DNA of 41,606 nucleotides from Clostridia bacterium (GTDB taxonomy: Bacteria; Bacillota; Clostridia; TANB77; CAG-508): NCBI GenBank assembly GCA_017404025.1, contig JAFRDD010000051.1:1-41606 (forward strand). Direction: 5' to 3'. Below the pieces are notes generated by a model. It searched no databases and had not been told where the DNA came from. It was given only the letters and a program-made list of their open reading frames with translations. Made by a program: the position numbers and the translations under genes. Positions 18,533 through 26,197 of the stretch are shown here, one piece after another; positions within the stretch are counted from its first letter, which is position 1, and the number at the start of each line of letters is the position of its first letter.

Positions 18533-20437
18533 TTAATAAAGTCTGATTTCAATTCCCTTTTCACGGGCTTTCTTCATCTTTCCAGTATTGGAATCCAAAG
18601 AATTGGTAAATACAATCTGAACTTCTTTCCAAGAACCAGTCATTCTATATTCAGGATGCTTAGCAAGAAAATCTCCCTTGGAAAGATAATCATTAGGTTC
18701 ACCAGTAAGAATCACAGGAATTTGATCTCCAAGATTTTTCTTAGTTTCAATAGCAACCTGACGTTCCTGGTCAACAGTCTTTCCAATTGCATTCATAATC
18801 TTCTGAACCTTAATCATCTCAGGGGAATTATCATTGAAACACCAGTTATAAGAAACACCAGGGAGGGAAGTCCAATCCTCAGAACCAGGTTCAATCATAA
18901 ACTTGACAATCTGTTCTGCTGCCTTTTCTCCACACATGTTGAATGCACAGGAAATAATGATATCCTTGATGGTCATTTTAGTAAGGTAATCATTGAATGC
19001 CTTAGCAGCATTAACACCAGATTTACCACCCAGACCACGATTAATATCTACAGGCTGAATAAGAAGAATGTTATCAGGAACCTCCTTAGGTTCAATACCA
19101 AAGAATTCATCTCCCTGGCATTCAATCTTGACGAAATCAAAAATCTTTTCAGCAGCCGCAGGTCCAATTGAAGGAATTCCAAGTGAACGAGCAGATGCCA
19201 AGAACTTATTCTTTGTAATTTCTTCAGGAGAAAGATTCTTATAAAGGTGAACACCATCAATAGTACAATCAGTGGTATCAATACAGATATTCTTTTCATC
19301 AAAGGCAGAAGTATCTGTAATCTTGTAGATGAAAGGAATAATATCACCAGCCAAGGAAAGAATTACCTTGGTTCCCTTTGAAATTTTATTCTCAAGAACA
19401 TATCCATAATTGTGGGCAGAAGCCTTAGTAATTTGCTTACCATCCATAATCACAGGATTTACAATAATAACTGGAGTATATTCACCGGTCTTATTAGAAA
19501 GTTGCCACTTAATGTCAACAATCTCAGTTTCCTGAAGCATTGGGGCAAACTTAACAGCCACACAGTCCTTAGGACGATGTTCAATTATTCCGATGTTACT
19601 TTCACGGAATTCATCCTGAGGTTTGAAAACAATACCGTCAAGAGCAAACGGACAGTCCTCAGAACGATATTCATTAAAATCATTATAGAGTTTCTCAAAT
19701 TCCTCAGAAGTAATTTCAGAATTAATAGTAAAGAAATACTTAGGAGAATCAGGGAAATTGAATTCATTCCAATCAATATCAGCATAACCGCTTCCATCAT
19801 CAAGTTTGATTCTGATGTCATAAATGACAATTGAAAGGTCATTCAGCATTTCCTGATATTGGGCATCCTCAGTATAATCTCTGTTAAGAATTCCGCTAAC
19901 AAAAGAACGAGGATTAACAAACTCAGAATATTTCTGTTCAAAAATGAACTTGTCAATCAGAACCTCTCCGCGCAGAACATAACCAATATTTGAATTCTGG
20001 TCATTGATTGCCTTTACATTTGGCATAACCTTATTAATAAGGTGCTTGTAAAGGTCCTTGCCCAATTCTCCGTCTCCACGTGAGGAAATACTTTTTACTT
20101 TCTTTTCTTCAATGACAGCCTCAAATGAACAACCATCAAACTTAGGAGTAACAATAAACTTGTTAGCTCCATTCCTATTAATATATTTGTTAACTTCATT
20201 AAGATAATCAGCAAAATTAATGTTTCCGCTGTTATCTTCCTTTATCTGAACCTTAGCAAGAGAACCCATAAGGAACGGATGATTAACAGTGTAAGAAGGA
20301 TTTTTCTTAGCACCGATGTAGGACTTATTTTCAAGACCGAGTTTCTTTTCAAGCTCGTCAAATTCAAAGTCATCCATGATAGGCTCTCCGTTGTAGTAAG
20401 CTTCTTTTGCTTTGTTGTAGAGTTCTAAATCAGTCAT
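18533..20437 (-). CDS. ligA: NAD+-dependent DNA ligase
   Basis: 634 residues, slightly short for LigA (about 670). The adenylation domain shows the catalytic Lys99 in KFDG, SRGDGELGKD (motif around 119-128), RGEV, NPRSFVSGILN and DGIVFKPQD. A helix-hairpin-helix segment (SIGPAAAEKI) and a C-terminal BRCT-like part with GSWKEVQIVFT follow. The four-Cys zinc finger normally between the OB fold and HhH region appears missing: only two Cys remain in a shortened stretch. It seals nicks using NAD+ as AMP donor, so it ties phage replication to the NAD pool that other genes here appear to supply. Base composition is less AT-rich (about 40% GC in a sampled line against 22-30% nearby). An early-type promoter lies directly upstream. 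Confidence 0.93.
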   Translation of the reverse strand: MTDLELYNKAKEAYYNGEPIMDDFEFDELEKKLGLENKSYIGAKKNPSYTVNHPFLMGSLAKVQIKEDNSGNINFADYLNEVNKYINRNGANKFIVTPKFDGCSFEAVIEEKKVKSISSRGDGELGKDLYKHLINKVMPNVKAINDQNSNIGYVLRGEVLIDKFIFEQKYSEFVNPRSFVSGILNRDYTEDAQYQEMLNDLSIVIYDIRIKLDDGSGYADIDWNEFNFPDSPKYFFTINSEITSEEFEKLYNDFNEYRSEDCPFALDGIVFKPQDEFRESNIGIIEHRPKDCVAVKFAPMLQETEIVDIKWQLSNKTGEYTPVIIVNPVIMDGKQITKASAHNYGYVLENKISKGTKVILSLAGDIIPFIYKITDTSAFDEKNICIDTTDCTIDGVHLYKNLSPEEITKNKFLASARSLGIPSIGPAAAEKIFDFVKIECQGDEFFGIEPKEVPDNILLIQPVDINRGLGGKSGVNAAKAFNDYLTKMTIKDIIISCAFNMCGEKAAEQIVKFMIEPGSEDWTSLPGVSYNWCFNDNSPEMIKVQKIMNAIGKTVDQERQVAIETKKNLGDQIPVILTGEPNDYLSKGDFLAKHPEYRMTGSWKEVQIVFTNSLDSNTGKMKKAREKGIEIRLY

Positions 20438-20463
20438 AATTTCTTTAAAATTAATTACAAATT

Positions 20464-20491
20464 AATATAGAAAGAAATGTTATAAATTCAA
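20464..20491 (-). promoter_or_regulatory. Early-type promoter of the ligase operon
   Basis: Minus-strand TTGAATTT and CTATATT start 21 bases apart, with the CTATATT about 27 bases before the ligase ATG. The TTGAATTT box overlaps the TGA stop of the preceding gene. Confidence 0.65.
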
Positions 20492-20799
20492 ATATATCTG
20501 TAAAAAGTTATTGTATAATAGAAACTAGAACCTATTATAAAGGAAGATACAGATTGAACTTCCCAACCAGTGTAATAAGTGAATAATGTAAGTACTTTAC
20601 TAAAATTATCTACAACAGTAAATGTATCATTTGTTTTATTGACTTTATCAAGTTCTTCTTCAGATACACCAAAATCAGATCTTAGATATTCATAAAATAG
20701 TTGTTTTACTGTCATAGGTTTATGAATAAGATCTATAGGTGGCTTTGTAGTAACCACCTTATAGATCTTTGTTCTTGGTCTATTTGTCCTTATTTTCAT
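20488..20799 (-). CDS. Unknown protein, 103 aa
   Basis: Basic N-terminus (KIRTNRPRTKIYK), an acidic helix in the middle and a hydrophobic, aromatic C-terminus (YYTGWEVQSVSSFIIGSSFYYTITFY) that looks like paired beta-strands. Its ATG overlaps the stop of the DUF458 gene by 4 bases. Its stop codon lies inside the ligase promoter. No family recognised. Confidence 0.68.
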   Translation of the reverse strand: MKIRTNRPRTKIYKVVTTKPPIDLIHKPMTVKQLFYEYLRSDFGVSEEELDKVNKTNDTFTVVDNFSKVLTLFTYYTGWEVQSVSSFIIGSSFYYTITFYRYI

Positions 20800-21296
20800 T
20801 TTCTCTTAACTTCCCAGTCAGCATATGTAGTAAACAATGCACCAAGAGTTTTCCATCTACACTCAAATCCTTCTCCCTCAACCCAACCTCTTGCAGCATC
20901 AAATACTTCATTAGACTTATTCTTCTGCTTCTGACCAGGATTAGGATTAATGTCTATATCAACATATTTTATCTTTACTCCGTTTTCACGTAATGACTTT
21001 GCAATGTTTATAGACTCTTCAACTTCCTTAAGAAGTCTTTCAGCTCTCTGTTCCTTCTTATATCTTGGAACATTCCATTTGCTAGAAATACAGTGTGCAC
21101 CATGACCATGTTCTCCATCGCCTCTATCATACATAGCAATAACAGTGCAGAACTTTGTCTTTGAGCCTTTGCTTTGAGAGTCAGTTGCAACCATGACATC
21201 AATGTTGTCATGTGTCAAATAATAATCTCTAACGTAATCTATTACATTAGAAATCTTTTCCCCTCCGTACTTTCTAAAATCAAAAATCTCTACCAT
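20796..21296 (-). CDS. RNase-H-like DUF458 (YkuK family) protein
   Basis: 166 residues matching the DUF458 pattern as I know it: VMVATDSQSKG (first acidic residue at D39), a strand with TVIAMYDRGDGEHGHG, a charged helix AERLLKEVEESINIAKSL, then VDIDINPNPGQKQKNKS and a GWVEGEGFE motif near the C-terminus. The family has an RNase-H fold and is predicted to be a nuclease; its biology is poorly known. It is in an operon with small unknown genes downstream of an early-type promoter, overlapping the next gene by 4 bases. Confidence 0.8.
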   Translation of the reverse strand: MVEIFDFRKYGGEKISNVIDYVRDYYLTHDNIDVMVATDSQSKGSKTKFCTVIAMYDRGDGEHGHGAHCISSKWNVPRYKKEQRAERLLKEVEESINIAKSLRENGVKIKYVDIDINPNPGQKQKNKSNEVFDAARGWVEGEGFECRWKTLGALFTTYADWEVKRK

Positions 21297-21300
21297 TTCA

Positions 21301-21594
21301 TTAATTAATTATTTTAAGTTCAACCTCGTGAACTATTGTATTTATTTGTTTTGCCGTTGGATATGCTGTTCCATCTGGATTGTAATCCCAACCGTATGTA
21401 GTATATCCTTTATTATAAAAATCAACAATATGCTTCTCTAACATATCAGCAGCCTTTCTTGCAGCATTTTTTGTTGGATAAATTTTCGCTTTCCAAATGT
21501 CATCAGTCCACCCAGCATATTTACCGAATGTTTTAACATAACGAGGTTTCTCTTCAACTACCCCGTTAATCATTACTTCAATAATTGCATGCAT
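21301..21594 (-). CDS. Unknown protein, 97 aa
   Basis: Compact alpha/beta protein: beta-hairpin at the start, a WKAKIYPTKNAARKAADML helix typical of small phage proteins that read like a strand-helix unit, then a Tyr/Gly-rich region. No metal or catalytic motif is visible. Second gene of the operon behind the promoter at 21785-21812; 4 bases separate it from the DUF458 gene. Confidence 0.68.
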   Translation of the reverse strand: MHAIIEVMINGVVEEKPRYVKTFGKYAGWTDDIWKAKIYPTKNAARKAADMLEKHIVDFYNKGYTTYGWDYNPDGTAYPTAKQINTIVHEVELKIIN

Positions 21595-21596
21595 AA

Positions 21597-21755
21597 TTAA
21601 GCAAAAAATCCGAAAGTAACAATCAAACCAAAAAACATAATAGAGGTCTGCTTACAATTCTTATGATAACTTGTAAGCTTATGAATGCCTGATAGAATAA
21701 AATTCTTATCAAACTCTACAGAAATTGCTGAATTTCCATTGACAAATGTTTTCAT
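21597..21755 (-). CDS. Small membrane protein, 52 aa
   Basis: First gene after an early-type promoter. The soluble N-terminal part (MKTFVNGNSAISVEF) is followed by a hydrophobic C-terminal helix (IMFFGLIVTFGFFA) that should insert in a membrane. It ends 2 bases before the ATG of the 97-residue gene. Short size makes this less sure, but promoter position and tight spacing support it. Confidence 0.55.
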   Translation of the reverse strand: MKTFVNGNSAISVEFDKNFILSGIHKLTSYHKNCKQTSIMFFGLIVTFGFFA

Positions 21756-21784
21756 AATAAATGCTTTTAATGTTTTACAAAATC

Positions 21785-21812
21785 AATATAGTATTAAAAT
21801 AGTAAAATTCAA
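21785..21812 (-). promoter_or_regulatory. Early-type promoter of the DUF458 operon
   Basis: Minus-strand TTGAATTT and CTATATT start 21 bases apart, about 30 bases before the ATG of the 52-residue membrane protein. On the plus strand the next 60 bases (TTGAATATAT, then TTATATT) may form a weaker divergent promoter for the gene at 21879. Confidence 0.65.
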
Positions 21813-21878
21813 AATAAATTGAATATATATATGCATTTTTTCTATTATATTATATAAAATGTTAAACTAATTTCAGCT

Positions 21879-22094
21879 ATGACCGTGATAATTTTAATAA
21901 TATTAGCAACAATAATCATTTATTGGGTTAATGAATATATGAACATAGATGTATATAATACTATATACATTGGACCAAATGATGAGCAAGTAGTTGTTAT
22001 TCATAAGACATTATTCACAGTAACATTATCATATATTGCTGAAGACCCTGAAACAATTCTATTGATTGATTTTATAACAAGATATCATAAATAA
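21879..22094 (+). CDS. Small single-span membrane protein, 71 aa
   Basis: One N-terminal transmembrane helix (VIILIILATIIIYWV) followed by about 50 residues of beta-like soluble domain with acidic residues. First gene of a plus-strand group that continues with the nuclease gene 4 bases later. No family recognised. Confidence 0.65.
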   Translation: MTVIILIILATIIIYWVNEYMNIDVYNTIYIGPNDEQVVVIHKTLFTVTLSYIAEDPETILLIDFITRYHK

Positions 22095-22098
22095 AGAT

Positions 22099-22926
22099 AT
22101 GGCAGATATTACATTTTTTAAAGACATTGATAAAAGTTTGAAAACTTTATCTATTTCTGCAACTCTTGGATTGATTGCTAAACCAGTTGACCAAGAAAGA
22201 ATGCTTGAAAATACTTACAATAAGCATTATGATAATCCAGAATCTCAATATTATCATATGTCAAAGGAAGAAATAAAAGCAGTGTGGGAAGCGAAAGGTG
22301 CAGCATCAAGACAGTATGGTTCATTACTTGATGATTATATTGGAGCACGTTTAACTGGCACAGATGCAGATATGGAGATGTATAAACTTGATAATGACAT
22401 TGAAGGAGATGAAAGATTAAAAGGACTTGTTTCTTCATTTGATAATTTCTATTCATTATTGATGAAGTCAGGTGATATGGAATTTATAGCAAGAGAAAAG
22501 ACTATTTATTATAAAGTAGGTGACTATTATATTAAAGGCCGTTTTGATGCTTTATTTAGAAATAAAAGAACTGGTAAGTGGGTAATAATTGATTGGAAAT
22601 CAAGTAAGAGTATTGATTATTCAAATAAGTGGGAGAAATTACTTGGGCCTGCTAAGCAGTATGATAATTGTAATCATATAACCTATACTATGCAAGGTTA
22701 TTTTTATAAGACAGCATTAATTTATTCTGAATATCTTCCAGCAGGAACAACTGAAGATGATGTTGAATTTTTAATTGTACAGTTACCTGGATTTGAATTA
22801 GAAGAAGGAAGAAATTTCAAGATACATAAACCAGCATTCAAATATGATAAAGAATTTATGGATAAGATATTTGATTTTGCTATAAAGAAAAATATGCTGC
22901 TTGAAAGTAATGGACAGTCCAATTGA
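22099..22926 (+). CDS. PD-(D/E)XK nuclease (RecB/Cas4-like exonuclease)
   Basis: 275 residues. The core motifs read REKT (E133), GRFD (D150) and IDWKSSK (D165, K167), followed by a Gln-Tyr helix (TMQGYFYKTAL), the usual RecB-type motif order. The N-terminal helical part includes GAASRQYGSLLDDYI, which looks like the helix placed before the core in phage RecB-like exonucleases. Likely role: 5' or 3' DNA end processing in replication or recombination. A 28-residue ORF overlaps its last 17 bases. No Cys cluster of the Cas4 type is seen. Confidence 0.82.
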   Translation: MADITFFKDIDKSLKTLSISATLGLIAKPVDQERMLENTYNKHYDNPESQYYHMSKEEIKAVWEAKGAASRQYGSLLDDYIGARLTGTDADMEMYKLDNDIEGDERLKGLVSSFDNFYSLLMKSGDMEFIAREKTIYYKVGDYYIKGRFDALFRNKRTGKWVIIDWKSSKSIDYSNKWEKLLGPAKQYDNCNHITYTMQGYFYKTALIYSEYLPAGTTEDDVEFLIVQLPGFELEEGRNFKIHKPAFKYDKEFMDKIFDFAIKKNMLLESNGQSN

Positions 22927-22996
22927 TTATATTTATGGGGAATTAAAGAAAAAGAAAGAAGACGAAGAAAAATCTAAAGAAAAGAAAGATGAATAA
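22910..22996 (+). CDS. Possible 28-residue Lys/Glu microprotein
   Basis: ATG inside the end of the nuclease gene, stop overlapping the next ATG by 8 bases, so it fits exactly between the two. It encodes a short start (MDSPIDYIYGEL) followed by only Lys, Glu, Asp and one Ser. Gapless placement is the main support. It could be a real basic/acidic helix or only a coupling ORF. Confidence 0.35.
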   Translation: MDSPIDYIYGELKKKKEDEEKSKEKKDE

Positions 22997-23288
22997 ATAT
23001 ATTGAAATAAATCATTATACTAATGGATATTATAGTAATAAAGATCATGTCAAAAGTCCAGATATTATTACTAAAAGAATATATTTATGTAAAGCATTAG
23101 TAAATGTTGATAATGTTACATATATAGGTGCATATAATTTTCAATATAATGATGTTACTCTTGATTTAGAAAAAATTACTTCATATATTGTACAGTTTAT
23201 AGATGAACATGATTATATCATCACTGATGAAGAAGGATATAATATATTAAAGAATGCATTAATTGAAAATAGAGAGGAAAGTATATGA
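22989..23288 (+). CDS. Unknown protein, 99 aa
   Basis: Asn/Tyr-rich N-terminus, central beta-strands (KALVNVDNVTYIGAY) and an acidic C-terminal helix. No motif recognised. Its stop overlaps the ATG of the HAD phosphatase by 4 bases, so the two are coupled. Confidence 0.7.
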   Translation: MNKYIEINHYTNGYYSNKDHVKSPDIITKRIYLCKALVNVDNVTYIGAYNFQYNDVTLDLEKITSYIVQFIDEHDYIITDEEGYNILKNALIENREESI

Positions 23289-23800
23289 GAAAGTTTAAAG
23301 TATTATTTGCAGATTTAGATGATACATTAATTCAGACTCGTTCTGGAAAGACATTCCCACAAGGAATATGGGATATGGAACTTAAACTTGATGTATTGAA
23401 TAAAATTAAAGAACTTGAACCTGATTATGTATTTATTGTTACAAATCAAGGTGGCATTGGTAAGTTTGTAAATGAAGCAGAATTTATTAAGAAATTAGAA
23501 TATATTGAGGTTGCTATAAAGAGTTATATTAAACATCCTAATTTGAAAGAAGTACAGTCAATGTACTGTGATTCTATGGATAAGAAAGATCCATTTAGAA
23601 AGCCTAATCCTGGTATGATTAATTACTTTATTAAATCATATAAATTATTGAATGATTATACTAAAGGTGATATGGTTATGATTGGAGATGCATCTGGATA
23701 TGAGGGAGATTTTTCAGATAATGATTTAAAGACAGCAATAAATGCAGGTATTACTTATTTAGATGTAGGTGATTTTATACGAGCATCTTTCTTTGATTAA
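23285..23800 (+). CDS. HAD-family phosphatase, PNK 3'-phosphatase/HAD-IIIA type
   Basis: 171 residues with all four HAD motifs: DLDDT (10-14, nucleophile and acid/base Asp), TNQGG (53-57), Lys106 in RKPNPGM, and IGDASG (133-138) with further Asp after it. The TNQGGIGK and RKPNPGM pair is typical of the polynucleotide kinase 3'-phosphatase and histidinol-phosphatase branch. No kinase domain is attached. It may repair 3'-phosphate ends of nucleic acids, in line with the nuclease upstream, but small-molecule substrates are equally possible. Ends the operon before a terminator. Confidence 0.83.
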   Translation: MRKFKVLFADLDDTLIQTRSGKTFPQGIWDMELKLDVLNKIKELEPDYVFIVTNQGGIGKFVNEAEFIKKLEYIEVAIKSYIKHPNLKEVQSMYCDSMDKKDPFRKPNPGMINYFIKSYKLLNDYTKGDMVMIGDASGYEGDFSDNDLKTAINAGITYLDVGDFIRASFFD

Positions 23801-23804
23801 TATG

Positions 23805-23840
23805 AAATGTAGGTTCTTATGAATCTACATTTTTTATTTT
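23805..23840 (+). terminator. Rho-independent terminator after the HAD gene
   Basis: Twelve-bp stem from AAATGTAGGTTC to GAATCTACATTT (one G-T pair) with a 4-base loop and a long T-rich tail. The tail merges into the late-type box that follows. Confidence 0.85.
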
Positions 23841-23848
23841 TATATATA
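23837..23848 (+). promoter_or_regulatory. Late-type promoter box for the capsid-leader protein operon
   Basis: TTTTTATATATA ends 18 bases before the ATG at 23867. It overlaps the T-tract of the preceding terminator. Late timing fits proteins that would be packed into the head. Confidence 0.5.
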
Positions 23849-23866
23849 ATTTATTTTTATGATTAC

Positions 23867-24295
23867 ATGAAACCACTTAAAGAATATTTATTAAAAGAAA
23901 ATAAAAAGGATATACCTGATGTAGTATATCATGCAACAATAAAGCAAAGATTAAGTGATATAAAGAAATACGGATTAGGTGGTAAAATTCCTAAGAAAAG
24001 ATTCTGGGATTATGAAGGAACTGAATATGAACATATAAAACAAGGATTTTTTGTTGATGTTAATCCAGAAAATGCCTACTATTATGTTGAAAATTCAGAT
24101 GAAATTTGGGATGCATATGAAGATTTTGATTCTTCTGATATTATATTATTTAGTATAAAAACAAAAGATTTAGATTTGTCAAAATTTCATATTGATTCAA
24201 ATGATGATTCAAATGAAGATGACCCTCATTCATATTTTTATGATGGAGTAGTTCCATTTGAAAAATTAACAAAAGAAAGTACAAAAGAATATTAA
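23867..24295 (+). CDS. ADP-ribosyltransferase-like protein with capsid-targeting-like leader
   Basis: 142 residues from the ATG at 23867. I chose this start over an ATG 48 bases upstream that lies in the terminator, because it gives MKPLKEYLLKE, nearly the same N-terminus as the next gene. The leader resembles T4 internal-protein and Alt leaders, which are cut after [L/I]-x-E (here L-K-E). The body reads VVYHATIKQRLSDIKKYGL (19-37), FFVDVNPENAYYYV (61-74) and VVPFEKL (128-134): the order seen in small ADP-ribosyltransferase-fold proteins of phages and bacteria, where His of YHAT binds NAD+. If correct it would modify host targets using NAD+, like T4 Alt. Fold call is by eye only. Confidence 0.55.
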   Translation: MKPLKEYLLKENKKDIPDVVYHATIKQRLSDIKKYGLGGKIPKKRFWDYEGTEYEHIKQGFFVDVNPENAYYYVENSDEIWDAYEDFDSSDIILFSIKTKDLDLSKFHIDSNDDSNEDDPHSYFYDGVVPFEKLTKESTKEY

Positions 24296-24297
24296 TT

Positions 24298-24687
24298 ATG
24301 AAAACACTTAAAGAATATTTGTTAGAAGAAAAAGGAGATATCACTGCATCAACAAGTAGAGGTGATATTAAATTCACTATATGGAAAGCACCAGATAAGA
24401 AAGTAAAATGGCTTGATGATAATGAAGAATATCTTAAGATAGAATATAAACTTGAAGATAAGAAAGAAGGTTTATTTATTGATTTCTTATTAGGTTATCA
24501 AGAAGATAGTTGGAAATTATGGATTGGAAAAATTGGAAGCTGTTCATATGACGATGATCCTTATTGTTCTTTTGAAACAAAGAAATTTGCAGAGGGAATT
24601 GTTGCTGCTTTAGATAAAGTAGAAGAATTTGTTGCAAAAGTAAAAGAAGAACCAGAAAGTTATATACAATTTTATAAAACAATATAA
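24298..24687 (+). CDS. Unknown protein with capsid-targeting-like leader, 129 aa
   Basis: Starts MKTLKEYLLEE, matching the upstream gene in nine of the first eleven residues and fitting an [L/I]-x-E cut site (L-E-E). The body is a beta-rich region with several Trp (WKLWIGKIGSC), two Cys, and a C-terminal charged helix. No family recognised. Two bases separate it from the ADP-ribosyltransferase-like gene and its stop overlaps the next ATG by one base. Proposed to be a head-internal, injected protein by leader similarity. Confidence 0.65.
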   Translation: MKTLKEYLLEEKGDITASTSRGDIKFTIWKAPDKKVKWLDDNEEYLKIEYKLEDKKEGLFIDFLLGYQEDSWKLWIGKIGSCSYDDDPYCSFETKKFAEGIVAALDKVEEFVAKVKEEPESYIQFYKTI

Positions 24688-25193
24688 TGCAGCAAATTAA
24701 TCAATATATAATAGAAAAATTACATCTTAATCAAGATTTAGAACTTAGTGCATATTCAAATTATAATAAAGGAGATATTTGCCTTGAAATTGAATATGAC
24801 ACAAGAAATGATTATGCTTATTTTAATATCATAAAAATTGATGAATTAAATATTGAAAAGAAGAAACTCTCAATTATTGAATTACCATATACTAATCATA
24901 ATGGAGAAGGAAGAACAGACAAGTATAAATTAAAGATTCTAAAAAGAAATCCCCCATATTTAAGAATAGATGCACAAGCATTTAATCATTCACCAGAATT
25001 CAATATGATAATTATAAATCATGAAGAATCAATTGAATTATTAGAATATTTATTAGATAATAATATGTCATTTGATATTAGTAAGTATATTGGGGGAAAT
25101 GAAAATGTTATAAGAGCTGGATTTACAAACAAATGTTATGATAAGGAAGATATAGAAAAATTACTTAAAAAGGTAAATGATAAATTTAAATGA
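24687..25193 (+). CDS. Unknown protein with EKLHLN leader, 168 aa
   Basis: Leader MQQINQYIIEKLHLNQDLEL shares the Y-I-x-E-K-L-H-L-N core with three more genes here; I-I-E would be the cut site. The body has beta-strand segments (IIELPYTNHNGEG, PYLRIDAQAF) and an acidic, helical C-terminal third. No catalytic motif recognised. The next gene starts inside its last 17 bases, as expected for tightly coupled late genes. Confidence 0.68.
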   Translation: MQQINQYIIEKLHLNQDLELSAYSNYNKGDICLEIEYDTRNDYAYFNIIKIDELNIEKKKLSIIELPYTNHNGEGRTDKYKLKILKRNPPYLRIDAQAFNHSPEFNMIIINHEESIELLEYLLDNNMSFDISKYIGGNENVIRAGFTNKCYDKEDIEKLLKKVNDKFK

Positions 25194-25596
25194 TTATATA
25201 GTTGAAAAATTACATCTTAATAAAGACATTGATGTAACTTCTACACCAGAGGAAGGAGATAGAATTATGGCTATTGTCTTTTTAAGTGGTGAAAAGGATT
25301 GTGTTTTAAAGGTTGGTATTGTAAAGAGTTTATTTAGAAATACTATAATAGTTAAATATGACACTGAAAGTGTAGGTGTAAAAACAATGTTTGTCAATAC
25401 TCCAGGCGAAGATTATGTTGGTAAATCAGAAGATGGAGATTTATTGTTTGATAAAGAAACTGCACTTAAATTAGTAAATGACTGTTTAAAGAAAACAAAC
25501 AGAGAAATCTATAAGAATTGTAATGTAGTTGGTGGATTAGATGTCAATGAATATTTAAATCAAATAAAAGATTCCCTTGAAGAAGATGTTAATTAA
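25177..25596 (+). CDS. Unknown protein with EKLHLN leader, 139 aa
   Basis: Leader MINLNDYIVEKLHLNKDIDV fits the family pattern (I-V-E cut site). The body begins with TSTPEEGDRIMAIVFLSGEKD and looks like a small beta-barrel followed by helices (KLVNDCLKKTNREIYKNC). No family recognised. Overlaps the previous gene by 17 bases and the next by 11. Confidence 0.68.
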   Translation: MINLNDYIVEKLHLNKDIDVTSTPEEGDRIMAIVFLSGEKDCVLKVGIVKSLFRNTIIVKYDTESVGVKTMFVNTPGEDYVGKSEDGDLLFDKETALKLVNDCLKKTNREIYKNCNVVGGLDVNEYLNQIKDSLEEDVN

Positions 25597-25945
25597 TTTA
25601 AATGAATACATATATGAAAAACTTCATCTAAATAAAGACATTAAAATATCTGATTTATCTTTACTTGATAAAGTTGAAGATGTATTGATAAATTATCTTA
25701 AAAGAAATAATTGGTTTGATACAAATCATTATGATTGGGAAATAATAAAGAAAGAAGATACAGGCAATAAAAATTTATATGTATTTTTGAAATATCCTAA
25801 AGAATTACCAAATAAAATAGATTATAAATTTGATTCATTTAGGTTTAATCTTACTACTGAAATAAATAAAAAATTAAAAGTTGATTGGTATAGCGCTGTT
25901 CATAAAGATGATAATAAAATAGAATTTACAGATAACATTATATAA
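25586..25945 (+). CDS. Unknown protein with EKLHLN leader, 119 aa
   Basis: I chose ATG 25586 over a TTG three codons earlier because it puts MLINLNEYIYEKLHLNKDI at the N-terminus, in register with the other leaders (I-Y-E cut site). The body is helical, then a Trp/Tyr-rich beta region (HYDWEIIKKE, KVDWYSAVH). Function unknown. A gap of about 40 bases follows. Confidence 0.68.
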   Translation: MLINLNEYIYEKLHLNKDIKISDLSLLDKVEDVLINYLKRNNWFDTNHYDWEIIKKEDTGNKNLYVFLKYPKELPNKIDYKFDSFRFNLTTEINKKLKVDWYSAVHKDDNKIEFTDNII

Positions 25946-25984
25946 TGCGAGGTATAATTTATCAAATTTATTCATTATTTTATT

Positions 25985-26197
25985 TTGATTAAAGCCAAAC
26001 AAACAACACGTTCAGATTGTAATAAACACATTATTAAACGTGAACATTACACAAGAAAAAATGGTCTTTGGAAACCAAAGAAAAAATTTGAATCAAAAGA
26101 AGATGCTGATTCATGGATAAAAAAATATAAAATGTACAGATACAATTCATATGTTTGTAAAGAATGCGGATGCTGGCATATAGGAATGAAAAAATGA
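25985..26197 (+). CDS. Small basic protein with C-terminal Cys/His motif, 70 aa
   Basis: No ATG is available near the start; TTG at 25985 is the likely start codon. The protein is strongly basic (Lys/Arg) and ends with YVCKECGCWHIGMKK, a Cys-x-x-Cys-x-Cys-x-His cluster common in small phage zinc proteins; a Cys-Asn-Lys-His at 12-15 may add ligands. It may bind nucleic acid. Its stop overlaps the ATG of the following leader remnant by three bases. Confidence 0.6.
   Translation: MIKAKQTTRSDCNKHIIKREHYTRKNGLWKPKKKFESKEDADSWIKKYKMYRYNSYVCKECGCWHIGMKK

Noticed and set aside
18656-19834. Long antisense ORFs on the plus strand across the ligase gene
   Set aside because: They lie wholly within a well-supported LigA and show no family motifs; they result from its codon use.
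23819-23866. Upstream start for the ADP-ribosyltransferase-like gene
   Set aside because: It lies in the terminator and would add residues absent from the related leader of the next gene.
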